Below are positions 23,361 through 34,591 of a stretch of 64,000 nt of DNA, piece by piece. Source of the DNA: Isoetes taiwanensis (lineage: Eukaryota > Streptophyta > Lycopodiopsida > Isoetales > Isoetaceae); the NCBI GenBank assembly GCA_021234155.1, contig JAJEKV010000124.1, forward strand, positions 1,629,094-1,693,093, in the 5' to 3' direction. Within the stretch, counting starts at the first letter, position 1. Every line of letters begins with the position of its first letter. The notes beneath the pieces are model-generated. The model searched no databases. It was not told the origin of the DNA and was given only the letters and a program-made list of their open reading frames with translations. The translations under genes and the position numbers were made by a program.

Positions 23361-25611
23361 GAACAAAGTTTAAAATGAAACGCACTAATTTGCTCCAAAC
23401 GCACTTTAAAAGGAATCTTTGAAAGATTCCCTAAAATCTCCCCAAAAAGCGCCTTTTTCTTGGTATATTTGTGACAAGTGTGACAATTTGAATATTTTAG
23501 GCACCATTTTTGGAGGGGAATTTGAACTCAGCTTCCATTCAAAATTGTTTGGTACCATTTTTTGGCCCCCTAGTTTGGTTTGAGAAATAGTAATATTTTT
23601 AAGGACAAAACAAAATAGACATTGAAAAAAAAAAATGCAAGAAAGCTTAAGAGTGCCCAAAAACCTATTTAGTTCAAAGTTTATGAATTCACTACAAAAT
23701 TATGAACAAAATTGCAAAAAATGCAACACATTTTTATATTGCCTCAATGAAGCAAATATTTTCACCTTAAAGTATGCCTCACACGCGAGTTGAAGTCGAA
23801 GATGCTTGGCGCTTTGCCTTATACACTTGCTCTAATTTGCTCCTCCAAATTTTGCTATAGACTTACGATACCGCGATGGCTTAATGTATGTATCCAATCG
23901 ACTTTTTTAAACTTTGTAATTTATTTGTTCTCTGTAGTCCTTAGTTTCTTCCAAATAAATTTCAAGATGGTATAAATTTATACCTCAATAGACAGTAATA
24001 TGTGGACATAGGATGCTAGAGAGTTAGACGCAGATAAATTTATACCGCAAGAAGACTTGAGCTGTATAGATTTATACAACAAGAGAACTCGAAGCGGTAT
24101 AAATTTATACAAAAAAGGACCCGAAGCGGATAAATTTATACCGCTAAGAGGACCCGAAAAGGTATAAATTTATACCGCAAGAGTTTTCTCGGTATAAATT
24201 TATACCAAAAATATATATATATGTATATTATATAAATATACAATATATATATATAGCATATATATTTACATATATATATCCGAAAAAAAGAGAACTCTTG
24301 CGGTATAAATCTATACCGCGAGACTTCCTGCGGTATAAATTTATACCTTTTTTTTTATATATACAAATATGTGAACGTATATATATTGAATATATATATA
24401 TATATTAACATGTATAAGATGTATATAGATATATATATACATAAAATATGTAGTCCAGGAGTATAAGTTTATATCGTGCAAAATCTTGTGGGGTCTTTCT
24501 TGCTCCCAAAGGTTTTTGCAACTTAATAATCGTTGAAATAACACACTCAAGGGATAATTTTATGCGCTTTTTTAGTTTTTAGTTCAAAAGTTCTAAAATA
24601 GTTCTAAATTCTCCCGACCTTGTAATGCAATGTTAGAGCATAAATTAGTCCCAATCCCATTGTTATTTTTACTTTTTTTTCTCTACACACATGCTAACTT
24701 CACTTTAGGCAGCTCAAAAACTGCTACTAAAGGCAAAGGACCCCAAAATGTTATGGAGACACATGTGTTCAACGAGAAGGAAACTACGTAATTTGTCCAT
24801 AGGGATGCGAGGAGTAGCAACCCCTCAAAAGTTTACCTATTTCTTTGCAAACAAACAAAAAAAAGCAAGATAGACAAATACTTCTCTGTGGAGAAATGTG
24901 CAGTGATGCCCACTGCTACAGATCATGGAATTGTGCTGAAGACTCTCAACATTGACAAGGAGCTTGACTATCTTCTCAACAACACTATATTGTGGATTGG
25001 TATTGTGCAAGCCCAAAGACATGATGAATACATCTCCGAGAACAACAAAGAAGGCCATGTAATCACAGAGCTTCACTACTTCAACTTCTGTTTCCTCGGT
25101 ATAAATTTATACGGCATCGTCAGTTGGAACTTCAACTAACTGCATGATTTCGTGGATGTATTACCATTTGTAAATAATGCAAAAACAATAATTTTTCATT
25201 CAAGCAGTTTGTTCAACTGTCTCCCAATGTCTTTTAAGGTCAATTAGGATGTTTAGCCAAAATGGTTGTGAAATAACAAATTTTTTGTCTTCTATAACAG
25301 CCAATATAAACGTTCTAAGGGATAAGATACAAAAGCGTCTAATTTTTTCATATGAGTTTGCCCCATAATAAATCTTTGGCTTTCGTAGTGGTCCTTTTCC
25401 CCTCTAAAATGAGATATTTTTCTTTGTTGTTCTTCTCCTTAATGTTAAGTCTTCCTAAAATGTCCTGCTTTTCATGAGCGCTTTTATAAATCTTTAGACA
25501 CAAGATAGTAAAAGAGTCCTTTTTAGGGGTATTTTAGAATTTTGTAAATTTTTAGAAGGAATCTTTCAAACGCACTTCTTAAATAAGTGCGTTTCATTTT
25601 AAACCTTGTTC
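23361..25611. mobile_element. 2.25 kb TIR element inside the minisatellite
   Basis: The left end GAACAAAGTTTAAAATGAAA and the right end on the opposite strand GAACAAGGTTTAAAATGAAA, both continuing CGCACT, form a TIR of about 27 bp with one difference. Removing it restores a perfect minisatellite unit (CCACCTAGGCTCC). The duplication is either TA or CTAG; the palindromic target prevents a choice. Subterminal GAAACGCACT and AAGTGCGTTT repeat in both orientations. No transposase frame is visible, so this is probably a non-autonomous element. The open stretches at 24837-25076 (-) and 24888-25139 (+) have no recognised motif. Confidence 0.75.
24030..24347. repeat. Array of CGGTATAAATTTATACCG palindromes
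   Basis: About eight copies of an 18-bp perfect or near-perfect palindrome occur here (24031, 24063, 24094, 24126, 24161, 24190, 24300, 24330), with looser ones at 24459 and 25098. Spacers vary but often contain AAGAG or GACCCGAA. Two (TA)n-rich tracts, at about 24208-24275 and 24352-24445, lie within and beside the array. Each arm contains TATAAAT, so every palindrome has a TATA-like string on both strands. Confidence 0.85.
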
Positions 25612-27779
25612 TAGGCTCCAACATGCCAAGGTGACTCAAACATACCAAGGTGGCTCAAACAGACCTTGCGAGCTCCAACATGCCACCTAGGCCCAAACAT
25701 GCCAAGGTGGCTCAAACATACCACGCGGACTCCAACATGCCAAGGTGGCTCAAACATGCCACGTGGGCTCCAACATGCCAAGGTGGCTCAAACATGCCAC
25801 CTAGGCTCCAACATGCCACCTAGACTCCAACATGCCAAGGTGGCTAAAGCATGCGAAGGTTGCTTAAACATGCCAAGGTGGCTCCAACACGCCACCTAGG
25901 CTCCAACATGCCAAGGTGGCTCCAACATGCCACCTAGGCACGAACATGGCATGGTGGCTCAAACATGCCACCTAGGCTCCAACATGCCATGTGGGCTCCA
26001 ACATGCTACCTAGACTCCAACATGCCACTTAGGCTCCAATGTGCCAAGGTGGCTCAAACATGCTAAGGTGGCTCCAACATGCCACCTAGGCACCAACATG
26101 GCAAGGTGGCTCAAACATGCCATCTAGGCTCCAACATGCTCCACGTGGGCTCCAACATGCAACTTAGGCTCCAACGTGCCAATGTGCCACTTAGGCTCCA
26201 ACATGCCAAGGTGGCTCCAACATGGCAAGGTCACTCAAACATGCCACCTAGGCTCCAACATGTCAAGGTGGCTCAAACATGCCAAGGTGGCTCCAACATT
26301 CCAAGGTGGCTCAAACATGCCACTCGTCCTCCAACATGCCACATAGGTTCAAACATGCCAAGGTGGCTCCAACATGCCACATAGGTTCCAACATGCCACC
26401 TAGGCTCAAACATGCAAAGGCGGCTCAAACATGCCACACGGCTCCAACATGCCACCTAGGCTCGAACATGTCAAGGTGGCTCAAACATGCCAAAGTGGCT
26501 GCAACATTCCACCTAGACTCCAACAAGCCAAGGTAGCTCAAACATGCCACCAATGCTCCAACATGCCACCTAGGCTCCAACATGCCAAGGTGGCTCAAAC
26601 ATGCCAAGGTGGCTCTATCATGCCAAGTGGGCTCCAACATGCCACCTGGGCTCTGACATGACAAGGTGTCTCAAACGTGCCACCTAGGCTCCAACATGCA
26701 AGGTGGCTGAAATCTCCAAGGTGGCTCAAACATGCCACTCTGGCTCCAACATGCCACCTAGGCTCTAACATGCCAAGTTGGCTCAAATATGCCACGTGGG
26801 CTCCAACGTGCCACCTAGGCTCCATCATGATAAGATGGCTTAGACATGCCACCTAGGCTCCAACATGCCAAGGTGGCTCAAACATGCCATGCGGGCTCCA
26901 ACATGCCACCTAAGCTCCAACATGCCAAGGTGGCTCAAACATGCCACCTAGGCTCCAAACATGCCACCTTTGCTCAAACATGCCATTGGTGGATCAAACC
27001 TGCCATGCGGGCTCCAACATGCCACCTAGGCTCTAATATGCCAAGGTGGCTCACAGATGCCACCTAGGCTCCAACATGGAAAGGTGGCTCAAACATGCGA
27101 CCTAGGCTTCACATGCCAAGGTGGCTCAAACATGCCAAGGTGGCTCCAACATAGCACCTAGGCTCCAACATGCCAAGGTGGTCCAAACATGCCACCTAGG
27201 CTCCAACATGCCAAGGTGACTCAAACATGCCACGCGCAAGCTCCAACATGCCACCTAGGCACAAACATGCCAAGGTGGCTCAAACATGCCACGCGGGCTC
27301 CAACATGCCAAGGTGGCTCAAACATGGCATGTGAGCTCCAACATGCCAAGTTAGCTCAAACATGCCACCTAGGCTCCAATATGCCACCTAGGCTCCAGCA
27401 TGCCAAGGTGGCTCAAGCATGCCAAGGTGGCTGCAACATGCCACCTAGGCTCCAATATGCCACCTAGGTGGCTCCAATATGCCACCTAGGCTCCAGCATG
27501 CCAAGGTGGCTCAAACATGCCACCTAGGCACAAACATGGCAAGGTGGCTCAAACATGCCATCTAGGCTCCAACATGCCAAGACTCCAACATGCCACATAG
27601 GCTCCAACGTGCCAAGGTTGCTCAAACATGCCACCTAGTCTCCAACATGCCAAGGTGGCTCCAACATGCCACCTGGACTCCAACATGGCAAGGTGACTCA
27701 AACATGCCACCTAGGTTCCAACATGTCAAGGTGGCTCAAACATGCCAAGGTGGCTCCAACATGTCACCTAGGCTCCAAC
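25611..27779. repeat. 19-bp minisatellite, middle segment
   Basis: This continues the array of 22484-23358 with the same two alternating unit types, about 110 units, more degenerate towards the right. There are occasional 17-18 bp units and runs of one type. The open frames inside (for example 26079-26384 and 27189-27467) are products of the repeat, not genes. The last four bases, CAAC, are the left target-site duplication of element 2. Confidence 0.9.
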
Positions 27780-28339
27780 AAGCACAATTTCATTATATAT
27801 GGACTTTCCCTAAGTCCATATGCCTCTGAAATGAACCCAAATTTTTAGAATATAGGGGTTTTTTTTATTAGAATGATGCAAAATTTCGGGAATCGTGGCA
27901 GTAGATGAGATGGCATGTTGTTTCTATTCAAAGCTTCCGGCCCTCTCCATGAATTCTTGAAGCTCAAGACTTATTTTCCTCCTCTTCTACCTCATGTGGA
28001 GCCGACTTCTCGATTTGTCAAGACTCTCATAGCCCTTGATTCTGCACAACAATAAAAGTTCGGTTAGAACAAAAGATTATGTTCCAAGGGCCAAACCGGG
28101 CATGGCAAAAAGTTTTTTCCTCAAGGGCAAACCGGGCGGGCCTAATTTGCCCTCTAGATGGTGTTGCCTTTGCACACCGGATTTGTTTTAAGAGCCAAAT
28201 TTGGAGCCTATTTGTATGAATATTATGTTTAATTATTATGTTTATTAAAGTCCTTCAACAAGCTTTCTAACCAACTAAAGAACATAGAAAATGGAATCCA
28301 AATGCAAAAGTTATGCCAAAAGTTCTATTCGCCACCTCG

Positions 28340-29480
28340 AACCCCAAATGGTTCCGGGTGGCGTAATAGATTTGTTTGGCATGACGCTTGCATCCCGACT
28401 CCGCTTATGCGCCCTTAGCTCGTTGAAAAACTTGTTCAGAGATCTTTGATAAAAATATCTAATTGGGCATAATGTTTATACAAATTGTCCCTTTGGCTCA
28501 AATTGGGCGGCCCAATTTAAGGGCTTCCGGGTGGCGTAATAGATTTTGGCATAATTTTTGCATCCGTAGTCCCATTTTGGCATTTTTATCTCGTTGGAAA
28601 GCTTCTTCAAAGAGCTTTGACGGAGGCACTAATGAAGCATACTATTTAGAGAAATAGGCTCGTAATTTGACTCAAATTGGGCGGGCGCCCAATTTAAGGG
28701 GTTCCGGGTGGCGTAATAGATTTTTGGCATAACTTTTGCATCCGGACTGATTTTCGCATTTTTATTTCTTTGGAAAGCTTCTTCAGAGGGCTTTGATAGA
28801 GGCACTAATGAAGCATACTATCTATAGAAATAGGCTCGTAAATTTGACTCAAATTGGGCGGGCGCCCAATTTAAGGGGTTCCGGGGATAAATTTTTGGCA
28901 TAACTTTTGCATCCGACTCGATTTTGGCATTTTTATTTCGTTGGAAAGCTTCTTCAGAGGGCTTTGATAGAGCACTAATGAAGCATACTATTTATAGAGA
29001 TGGGCTCGTAATTGGGGTCAAATTGGGCGGCGCCCAATTTAAGGGGTTCCGGTGGCGTAATAGATTTTTGGCATAACTTTTGCATCCGCATCTGATTTTG
29101 GCATTTTTATCTCGTTGGAAAGCTTGTTCAGAGGGCTTTGATAGAGCACTAATGAAGCATACTATTTATAGAGATGGGCTCATAATTGGGGCTCAAATTG
29201 GGCGGGCGCCCAATTTAAGGGGTTCCGGGTGGCGTAATAGTTTTTTGGCATAACTTTTGCATCCGACTCGATTTTGGCATTTTTATCTCGTTGGAAAGCT
29301 TGTTCAGAGGGCTTTGATAGAGCACTAATGAAGCATACTATTTATAGAGATGGGCTCGTAATTGGGCTTAAATTGGGCGGGCCCAATTTGAGGGGGCTCA
29401 AGGGTGGTATAGTGTAGGTTTCTCGACATAACTTTTGGTTTTGGACTCTGTTTTAGGCGTGCATTAGCTCGTTGGAATGC
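28340..29480. repeat. ~175-bp tandem repeat, 6-7 units, one palindrome each
   Basis: Palindromes begin at 28500, 28674, 28851, 29020, 29195 and 29370, so the spacing is 169-177 bp. The body shared by all units includes GGGTGGCGTAATAGATTTTTG, the string CATAACTTTTGCATCCG, TCGTTGGAAAGCTT and GATAGAGCACTAATGAAGCA. The unit has no similarity to the repeat units around the same palindrome at 11813-12338 or 34590-35290. The terminal units are the most divergent, as in arrays kept uniform by unequal exchange. Confidence 0.9.
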
Positions 29481-29499
29481 TTGTTCTGAGTGCTTGGAG

Positions 29500-30480
29500 G
29501 GGCTCTATGCTGGTGGGCAACATGCATGTCGAATAGCAAGATAAGAGAAAAGCAAGGACATGTATCCCCACCAAAAGCAAGAAAAGGAAGGATCATCCAT
29601 GTCAAAAAGTAGGGGAACAACATTTGATGTGCATATATAAAGCATGTAAGGAGGACAAAACTATATAAAAAGAACTAAAAGCAATAAAAAATGAAATGCA
29701 CTAACCTTTCACGGTCTTAGACATGCAAAAATGCTTCAAAAAGTCTTCTAAAAGATGGGCACCTTCCTGGACGAGCACACCCAATGGAGGAGGAAGAAAA
29801 CAACCACCTTGCAGCTCTAAAATGATGTCCTAATATTTGAAAAGCGCATGGATAAAGGTTGCATGGAGGATGGCACGTGGCATCATAAAGGAAAGATCAT
29901 GGGGATATTTGGTGGGCCCATAATGCATCACAAAATAAACCCCCTTTTTTATGACTATTTAAAATTTAAAATAAAGTTGCCACGTGTGTGGTTATTGAAA
30001 TTCAAAATTCAAATTTGAATTTCCCCCCCTCGACTTAATATTGCCAAAAGCTCTTACTACCCATTCTATGTTCTCGACATCTTGCCATCCATCTTTGGCG
30101 CTCTTGACTAGCCGTTTTGCCACCACAAGGTAGATTTTGTCTTTTTTATTCGCACATAGCATATACTAGTGTAATGCACTACTACTTTTGTAGTTTTTTT
30201 TTGAAGTTGTAATCTTATTGCTATTGTAATTTAAATGTTTAATCGTGTGTTGATCTCCTTTGGTTAATGCTCTTAGCTAAGAGTTGCATTATGCATTGCG
30301 ACACTCATGATGAGATGATGAGACACATCTTAGGCTTCAAGAAGAGGTTCGAGCTTTTATCCGAAATCACATAGCTAGTTGTGGCGTGATTTGAATTAAG
30401 GATGTGCGTGCACAAATCTGTCAAGACTAAATCTCGCAACTAAATGGGATGCCTAATTTTATGCACACATATAAGGCCGA
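29500..30480. other. Element 2 interior without a gene
   Basis: A-rich sequence with no supported frame. An AT-rich stretch at 29950-30030 contains CCACGTG and alternating AAATTC/GAATTT strings resembling the possible promoter of element 1. Confidence 0.4.
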
Positions 30481-30785
30481 ATCTTATGCACCGAAATAGG
30501 GGCGGGACGGCCAATTTGAGAGCCCAAATAAGGCGGGCGCCAATTTTAGGGCCAAATTGGGCGAGCCCAATTTAAGGGCAAAAAAAAAAAAAAAAAAAAA
30601 TTTTTAGCCCATAAATTGGGCGGACGCCCAATTTGATTGGCCCAGAATTGGTTGTCTATCCAATTTGGGCTCATTAATGTGAGTCATTTTTTCTCTCCCA
30701 TTTTTTTAAAGACATTTTCACCAAGTTTTGATATGATTTTCATGTGTATTATGCTTGAAATGAGGCGGCCGCCCAATTTGTAATG
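30480..30785. repeat. Palindrome cluster in element 2
   Basis: Degenerate copies lie near 30490 and 30533, a short form at about 30556, a good copy at 30613-30634 (centre GA) and a half-copy near 30767. A 22-nt A-run interrupts the cluster at about 30579. Confidence 0.75.
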
Positions 30786-31354
30786 ATATATCTTTCATCG
30801 TGTGTGACCGGGGGCTTCTAGGATTGAAGATCCATAACCGGGTTCTTGACATTCAAAGGTGGACGCCCTGGTTGCCAAAGGGTTTGTTGCCCATGGAGGG
30901 TGCAGATACTCTAGGGGAGCCTAAAGACTCGAAACCATGATGTTGTGCATCGATTGACATTGAGCCAAAGACCTTCAAGTCTAAAGAAAGGCAGGTGGAA
31001 GATGTAATGGGGCAACACCATTAACTAGGTATACCTTGAATAATTAGAATGTGACATCCGCGTGCATGGCATCACAATATCTTCGAATAGTCTCGTATTT
31101 TCTTACAGATCGATGTTACAGCCTCTCGACCAAAAATAATGAAATTGTGCTTTTTGGACTATTTCATTATATATGGACTACTACAATGACAAAGCTATAT
31201 GTGCCATCCAAGACTTGAGCTAATTTGGACTTTTAACAAGAAGGCAATTTCATCGGTTGGCACTATCTATTGTCTCAGATATCTGCGGGTCTCATCGTAA
31301 GAACATGAATGTCCATTTGACGAGCCATCCGTGAAGTTCTTACTTGTGAGATTT

Positions 31355-31720
31355 CTCTCTGCAACCGGACGATTCATTTGTACAAAACAGAAATAGGTAT
31401 GTGATTTCATATATTTTACATATTTCAATAACATGTGCACATCTTTGATGATGATGAGAGGTTGATTTGGGCACATTGGGCCTCTAGTTTTTGAGTTTGA
31501 GTGACCACCATGTACCACCAAAGCGTCAAGCCATCACCGCGAGAAGCATTGGTCTGTGAAAAGATAAACCTATGCCCAGGTGATGTCTTGTGTCTAACGT
31601 GGGAGATGGAAGCCAATGACTGCTAGTGACTACATAGAGATAGAGACTATCGACTATGTTTGGGAACCGTCAAACAAGAAGAAGATACCCGATACTATCA
31701 CGATACACGTGCAGCTGTGA
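31355..31720 (+). pseudogene. Decayed DUF7869-type gene remnant in element 2
   Basis: 31360-31430 encodes SFVQNRNRYVISYI, aligning with SGQNKNRYVFSYL of element 1. 31590-31700 aligns with the C-terminal part (WEPSNKKKIPDT here, WEPSNKKKIPNT there). The sequence between is largely lost or inverted. No product is expected, so this element would depend on a transposase from elsewhere. Confidence 0.65.
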
Positions 31721-31840
31721 AGGCATATGCAGTACTTGCAGGGGATGTCAATTAGTGTATGAAAAAGAGTCATTCATGCAAGTGCATTAAAAAATGGTCC
31801 ATAAATTCAGGTATTGTCCAAAATTAATGAAATTGTGCTT

Positions 31841-31940
31841 CAACATGCCAAGGTGGCTCAAACATGCCACGCGGCTCCAACATTCCACCTAGGCTCAAAT
31901 ACGACAAGGTGGCTCAAACATGCCAAGATAGGAAGGCCGC
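31841..31940. repeat. 19-bp minisatellite, right segment
   Basis: Five units with the same CAACATGCCAAGGTGG / CCACCTAGG alternation follow directly after the right end of element 2. The array ends at about 31940. Confidence 0.9.
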
Positions 31941-33139
31941 AGATGTTTGAACTGTCGGATGCCCCAAATTGAAAACAATAAGGGAAAAAAAGCTTAAGTA
32001 GCCAAGTATACAGTTTTCGATAAAAATTGAAAAAAGTAATGGAAAAAAAGCTTAAGTTACCCAGACAAAGGCAAAAGGGAAAAAGATATACACGTGCCAA
32101 ATTTATAGTTTTCGATAAAAACCCAGTAAGGGCTTGACCCTTAAAAACATCGGGTAATCTTAGAGGTTATAAAAAAATGCTATGTATTTTTTTGTCGTTG
32201 GCTAGCCTTTGATGTGGAAGATTCTAAAGAATCTTCCATGATCCAAAGATGATAGAGATAAACCGCCGAGATCTCGATCTCGGTCCTAACATCCTATTGG
32301 CTGAAGATTTCTTCAGTTCTTGCTGCTCTGTGTGTTTGGCGGCCTCCATTCTGCCTTGGCGCCTTCATTCCACCTTGGCGCCTTACCGCTTTGCCGCCAG
32401 ATCGTCCTACTGCCTTAATACCTTGCCGCCTTACCATCAGATCATCTGATCCATTCCGCATTACGAAATAAGATGCCAGATCTTACTTCTACTTGCTGAT
32501 TAATCTGTCTTCTTAATCTGTCTTCTACTTGATTTCTTACTTGGTTTCTGTCTTCTACTTGGTTTCCGTCTTCTACTTGGTTTCTTACTGGTGATTAATC
32601 TGTCTTCTACGTGTTGAGGAGGTTCAAATCCTTAAGTTTCCGGTAAGGCAAGAGCCAGGCTCTATTTTGTCCTTGTTTGAATCCGATGTCTCCTCTTTCA
32701 GATGTCTCACTTGCTACCTTTTGTTTCAGATGTTTCGTAGGCCATCTGGAAAGCATCCTTGCTTCAAATGATCAAGTCCGGCGCCCAAGTCCAGGGCCAT
32801 TTTGAGAATGCTAAGTCTGTTAGTTTTTGCTTATTTATAAAACCAAATGCAATTTCAGTCTGCAAGAAAATATTCATGAGGACACAATATTTAAGGAGAG
32901 ATTCAGGCCAGATTTTGCCCCAGTCAGAAATGGTAAGCAACGTGGATATTCAAGAACTTTAGATTGATACTTGTTTTCCGCATTATAGCAGTGAATAGGA
33001 CCTTTATATGTAGACTTTTCTTCTTTTGCAATAAACTTGCAAAAGAAGAAACTTGCAATACAATTGCTGCAAAAAGCTTGGAAAGTTATGTTTCTAGTGC
33101 CAGGAGAAGCCCAAATGCAAAACAAAACCAAAGAGAATG
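31941..33139. other. No gene; short simple repeats
   Basis: Noted: GCCTTGGCGCC and related strings at 32350-32430, similar to 35405-35560 and therefore perhaps more transposon DNA of the same family. Also a set of four to five CTGTCTTCTACTTGG repeats at 32508-32615. A direct repeat containing AGTTTTCGATAAAAA occurs at about 32012 and 32106. No frame has support. Confidence 0.4.
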
Positions 33140-34591
33140 CAATTTTCTCTGTGATACTGACATCCCGGAAGCTCCGCCTCCACGTTCTATGAAATCCAGT
33201 CGGTGACACCTTCTTGCCGGTCAGTGCCACAACTTCTGCATTAACCTCTTCGAGAATGCTAGACTTCGTAAACATTGCAGGCAACTTCCTGATGTTCTGT
33301 CTTATCCCGTCCTCGTTTCTCCTGCTGCGGTGGGGCAAAGATTCACAGTTTTCCCTCACAAACATGGAAAACACAGCCTCGCATGCCAATGTCGAGGAAC
33401 GAGGCTTCATGGTGCCACAGTTGCCATGTTCGGCCTTGCGTGCACCCTAAACGAATTGGGCCTTCCACTTCAGGTATGCCGACTTTGAGATCCCGAGACC
33501 AAGGTACCACGCCCTCTCGCAGACGAGATTTCCTTGCAGCACTAGCCGTCCTACTCTTCGACCTTTCATGTTGTTGCCGAGCATGTCATAAACAAAAGTA
33601 ATCCTATTACTAGATTTCATAGCAAGGAATTCCTTTCGCATGTTAACAGCTTGATTCGTAGAGAACTTGACGCAACACCTATTTTTGCAGCACAAGGTCC
33701 TCCTGTAATTGAGGATAGCATTCTGACTGGTGAGACGAACAAGCTTTGGTGGCCTTACAACCTTCCTGGGCTGTCGGGAATGAAAAGTGTAATGTCGTTT
33801 CTCCTAGTTTGGGTGCTTTTGATGCTCTGAGCTGCCCTGGCTGAACACTATATCTGCTTCCTGTTGTGGTGCCGCGGTCAATATCTCCGAGACATTCACT
33901 CCGCCAACACGAACGAGGTCATTGTTCCATCTCACAAGCATCCCCGGCTTCGGGAGCTGCAAGCATCCCTGGCAACGGATATTCACTTCAGAAGAAGGGG
34001 GGGAGAGAATCTTCAGTAACAGATACTCCCACAAACATCAAACCTAGAAACTGGTCACACACTGCATCATCAGGGCCAGTGAATGATATGAATCCCTTTC
34101 CGGTGATAATGGAGTCGCAAGAGTGCCATATCTCACAATCCATTTCAAGAAGCGTATATCTTGTCAGCGGTTGTGCCTCCTTTCCCACCTCTGTCCGCTG
34201 TCTTTTTCTGGGGACGTCATTAACAGACGACTCACGAGCATCTTCACTTCTAGCCCCTGGCTTCTGCTATTGTGTTTGCATCTGGAGTCGGCCAAGGAAG
34301 GGTATGGTGGCCTTCAATCACTTCCTCAACATCAACACTCACTACTCCATTCGGTATTTCCTTGAAGTGGCATTGTGTCATTTGCCCCACAACTCCTTTC
34401 TCTACCAGTAAATCATTAAGGAAGAGATACACAACCTGCATAAGGATTTCAGTTCTGTTAAAACCGAATAACGAGAACGAGAGAGCAATGCAAAAGACAT
34501 AGGGGCATGGCAATTCAAGGGTTACACGGACAATGAAATTGGGCGGGTGCCGATTTTCACTTGTGAGGCTGTTAGATTCTCCTCGTTGCAA
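33140..34591 (-). pseudogene. Broken DUF7869-type gene, N-terminal part
   Basis: Frames at 34250-34591, 33988-34188, 33804-34034, 33447-33695 and 32874-33410 match successive parts of the gene at 12334-13830: LVEKGVVGQMTQCHFKEI, then DCEIWHSCDSII, then GMLVRWNND, then CCKNRCCVKF, then VVALTGKKVSPTGFHRTWRR. The catalytic-like core (DNASGQNKNRY, GHTHDDID) is absent. Comparing the two copies gives the frame of the ancestral protein, because they are broken at different points. Confidence 0.7.

Larger units (their letters stand above)
27780..31840 (+). mobile_element. Element 2: 4.1 kb relative of element 1
   Basis: The left end AAGCACAATTTCATTATA and the right end on the opposite strand AAGCACAATTTCATTAATT match the TIR of element 1. 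CAAC flanks both sides (27776-27779, 31841-31844), and removing the element restores a normal minisatellite unit. The first 120 bp parallel 3154-3275, and the last 250 bp (31590-31840) parallel 15430-15673. Between them are a ~175-bp tandem array with palindromes, a poly(A) run (30579-30600) and a decayed DUF7869 core. It has no complete gene and is a deletion derivative. An internal TIR-like junction near 31137-31175 hints at a composite history. Confidence 0.8.

Noticed and set aside
22430-27848. Long open frames on both strands in the minisatellite (up to 182 codons)
   Set aside because: The 19-bp unit has no stops in most frames, so open frames arise automatically. Repeating peptides such as SNMPPRLQHAKVAQTCH change frame freely with 17-18 bp units, which coding selection would not allow.
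32200-32760. Possible LTR retrotransposon end
   Set aside because: GCCTTGGCGCC-type repeats and CTGTCTTCTACTTGG repeats looked LTR-like, but there is no TG..CA pair, primer site or polyprotein nearby, and similar strings occur inside elements 1 and 3.
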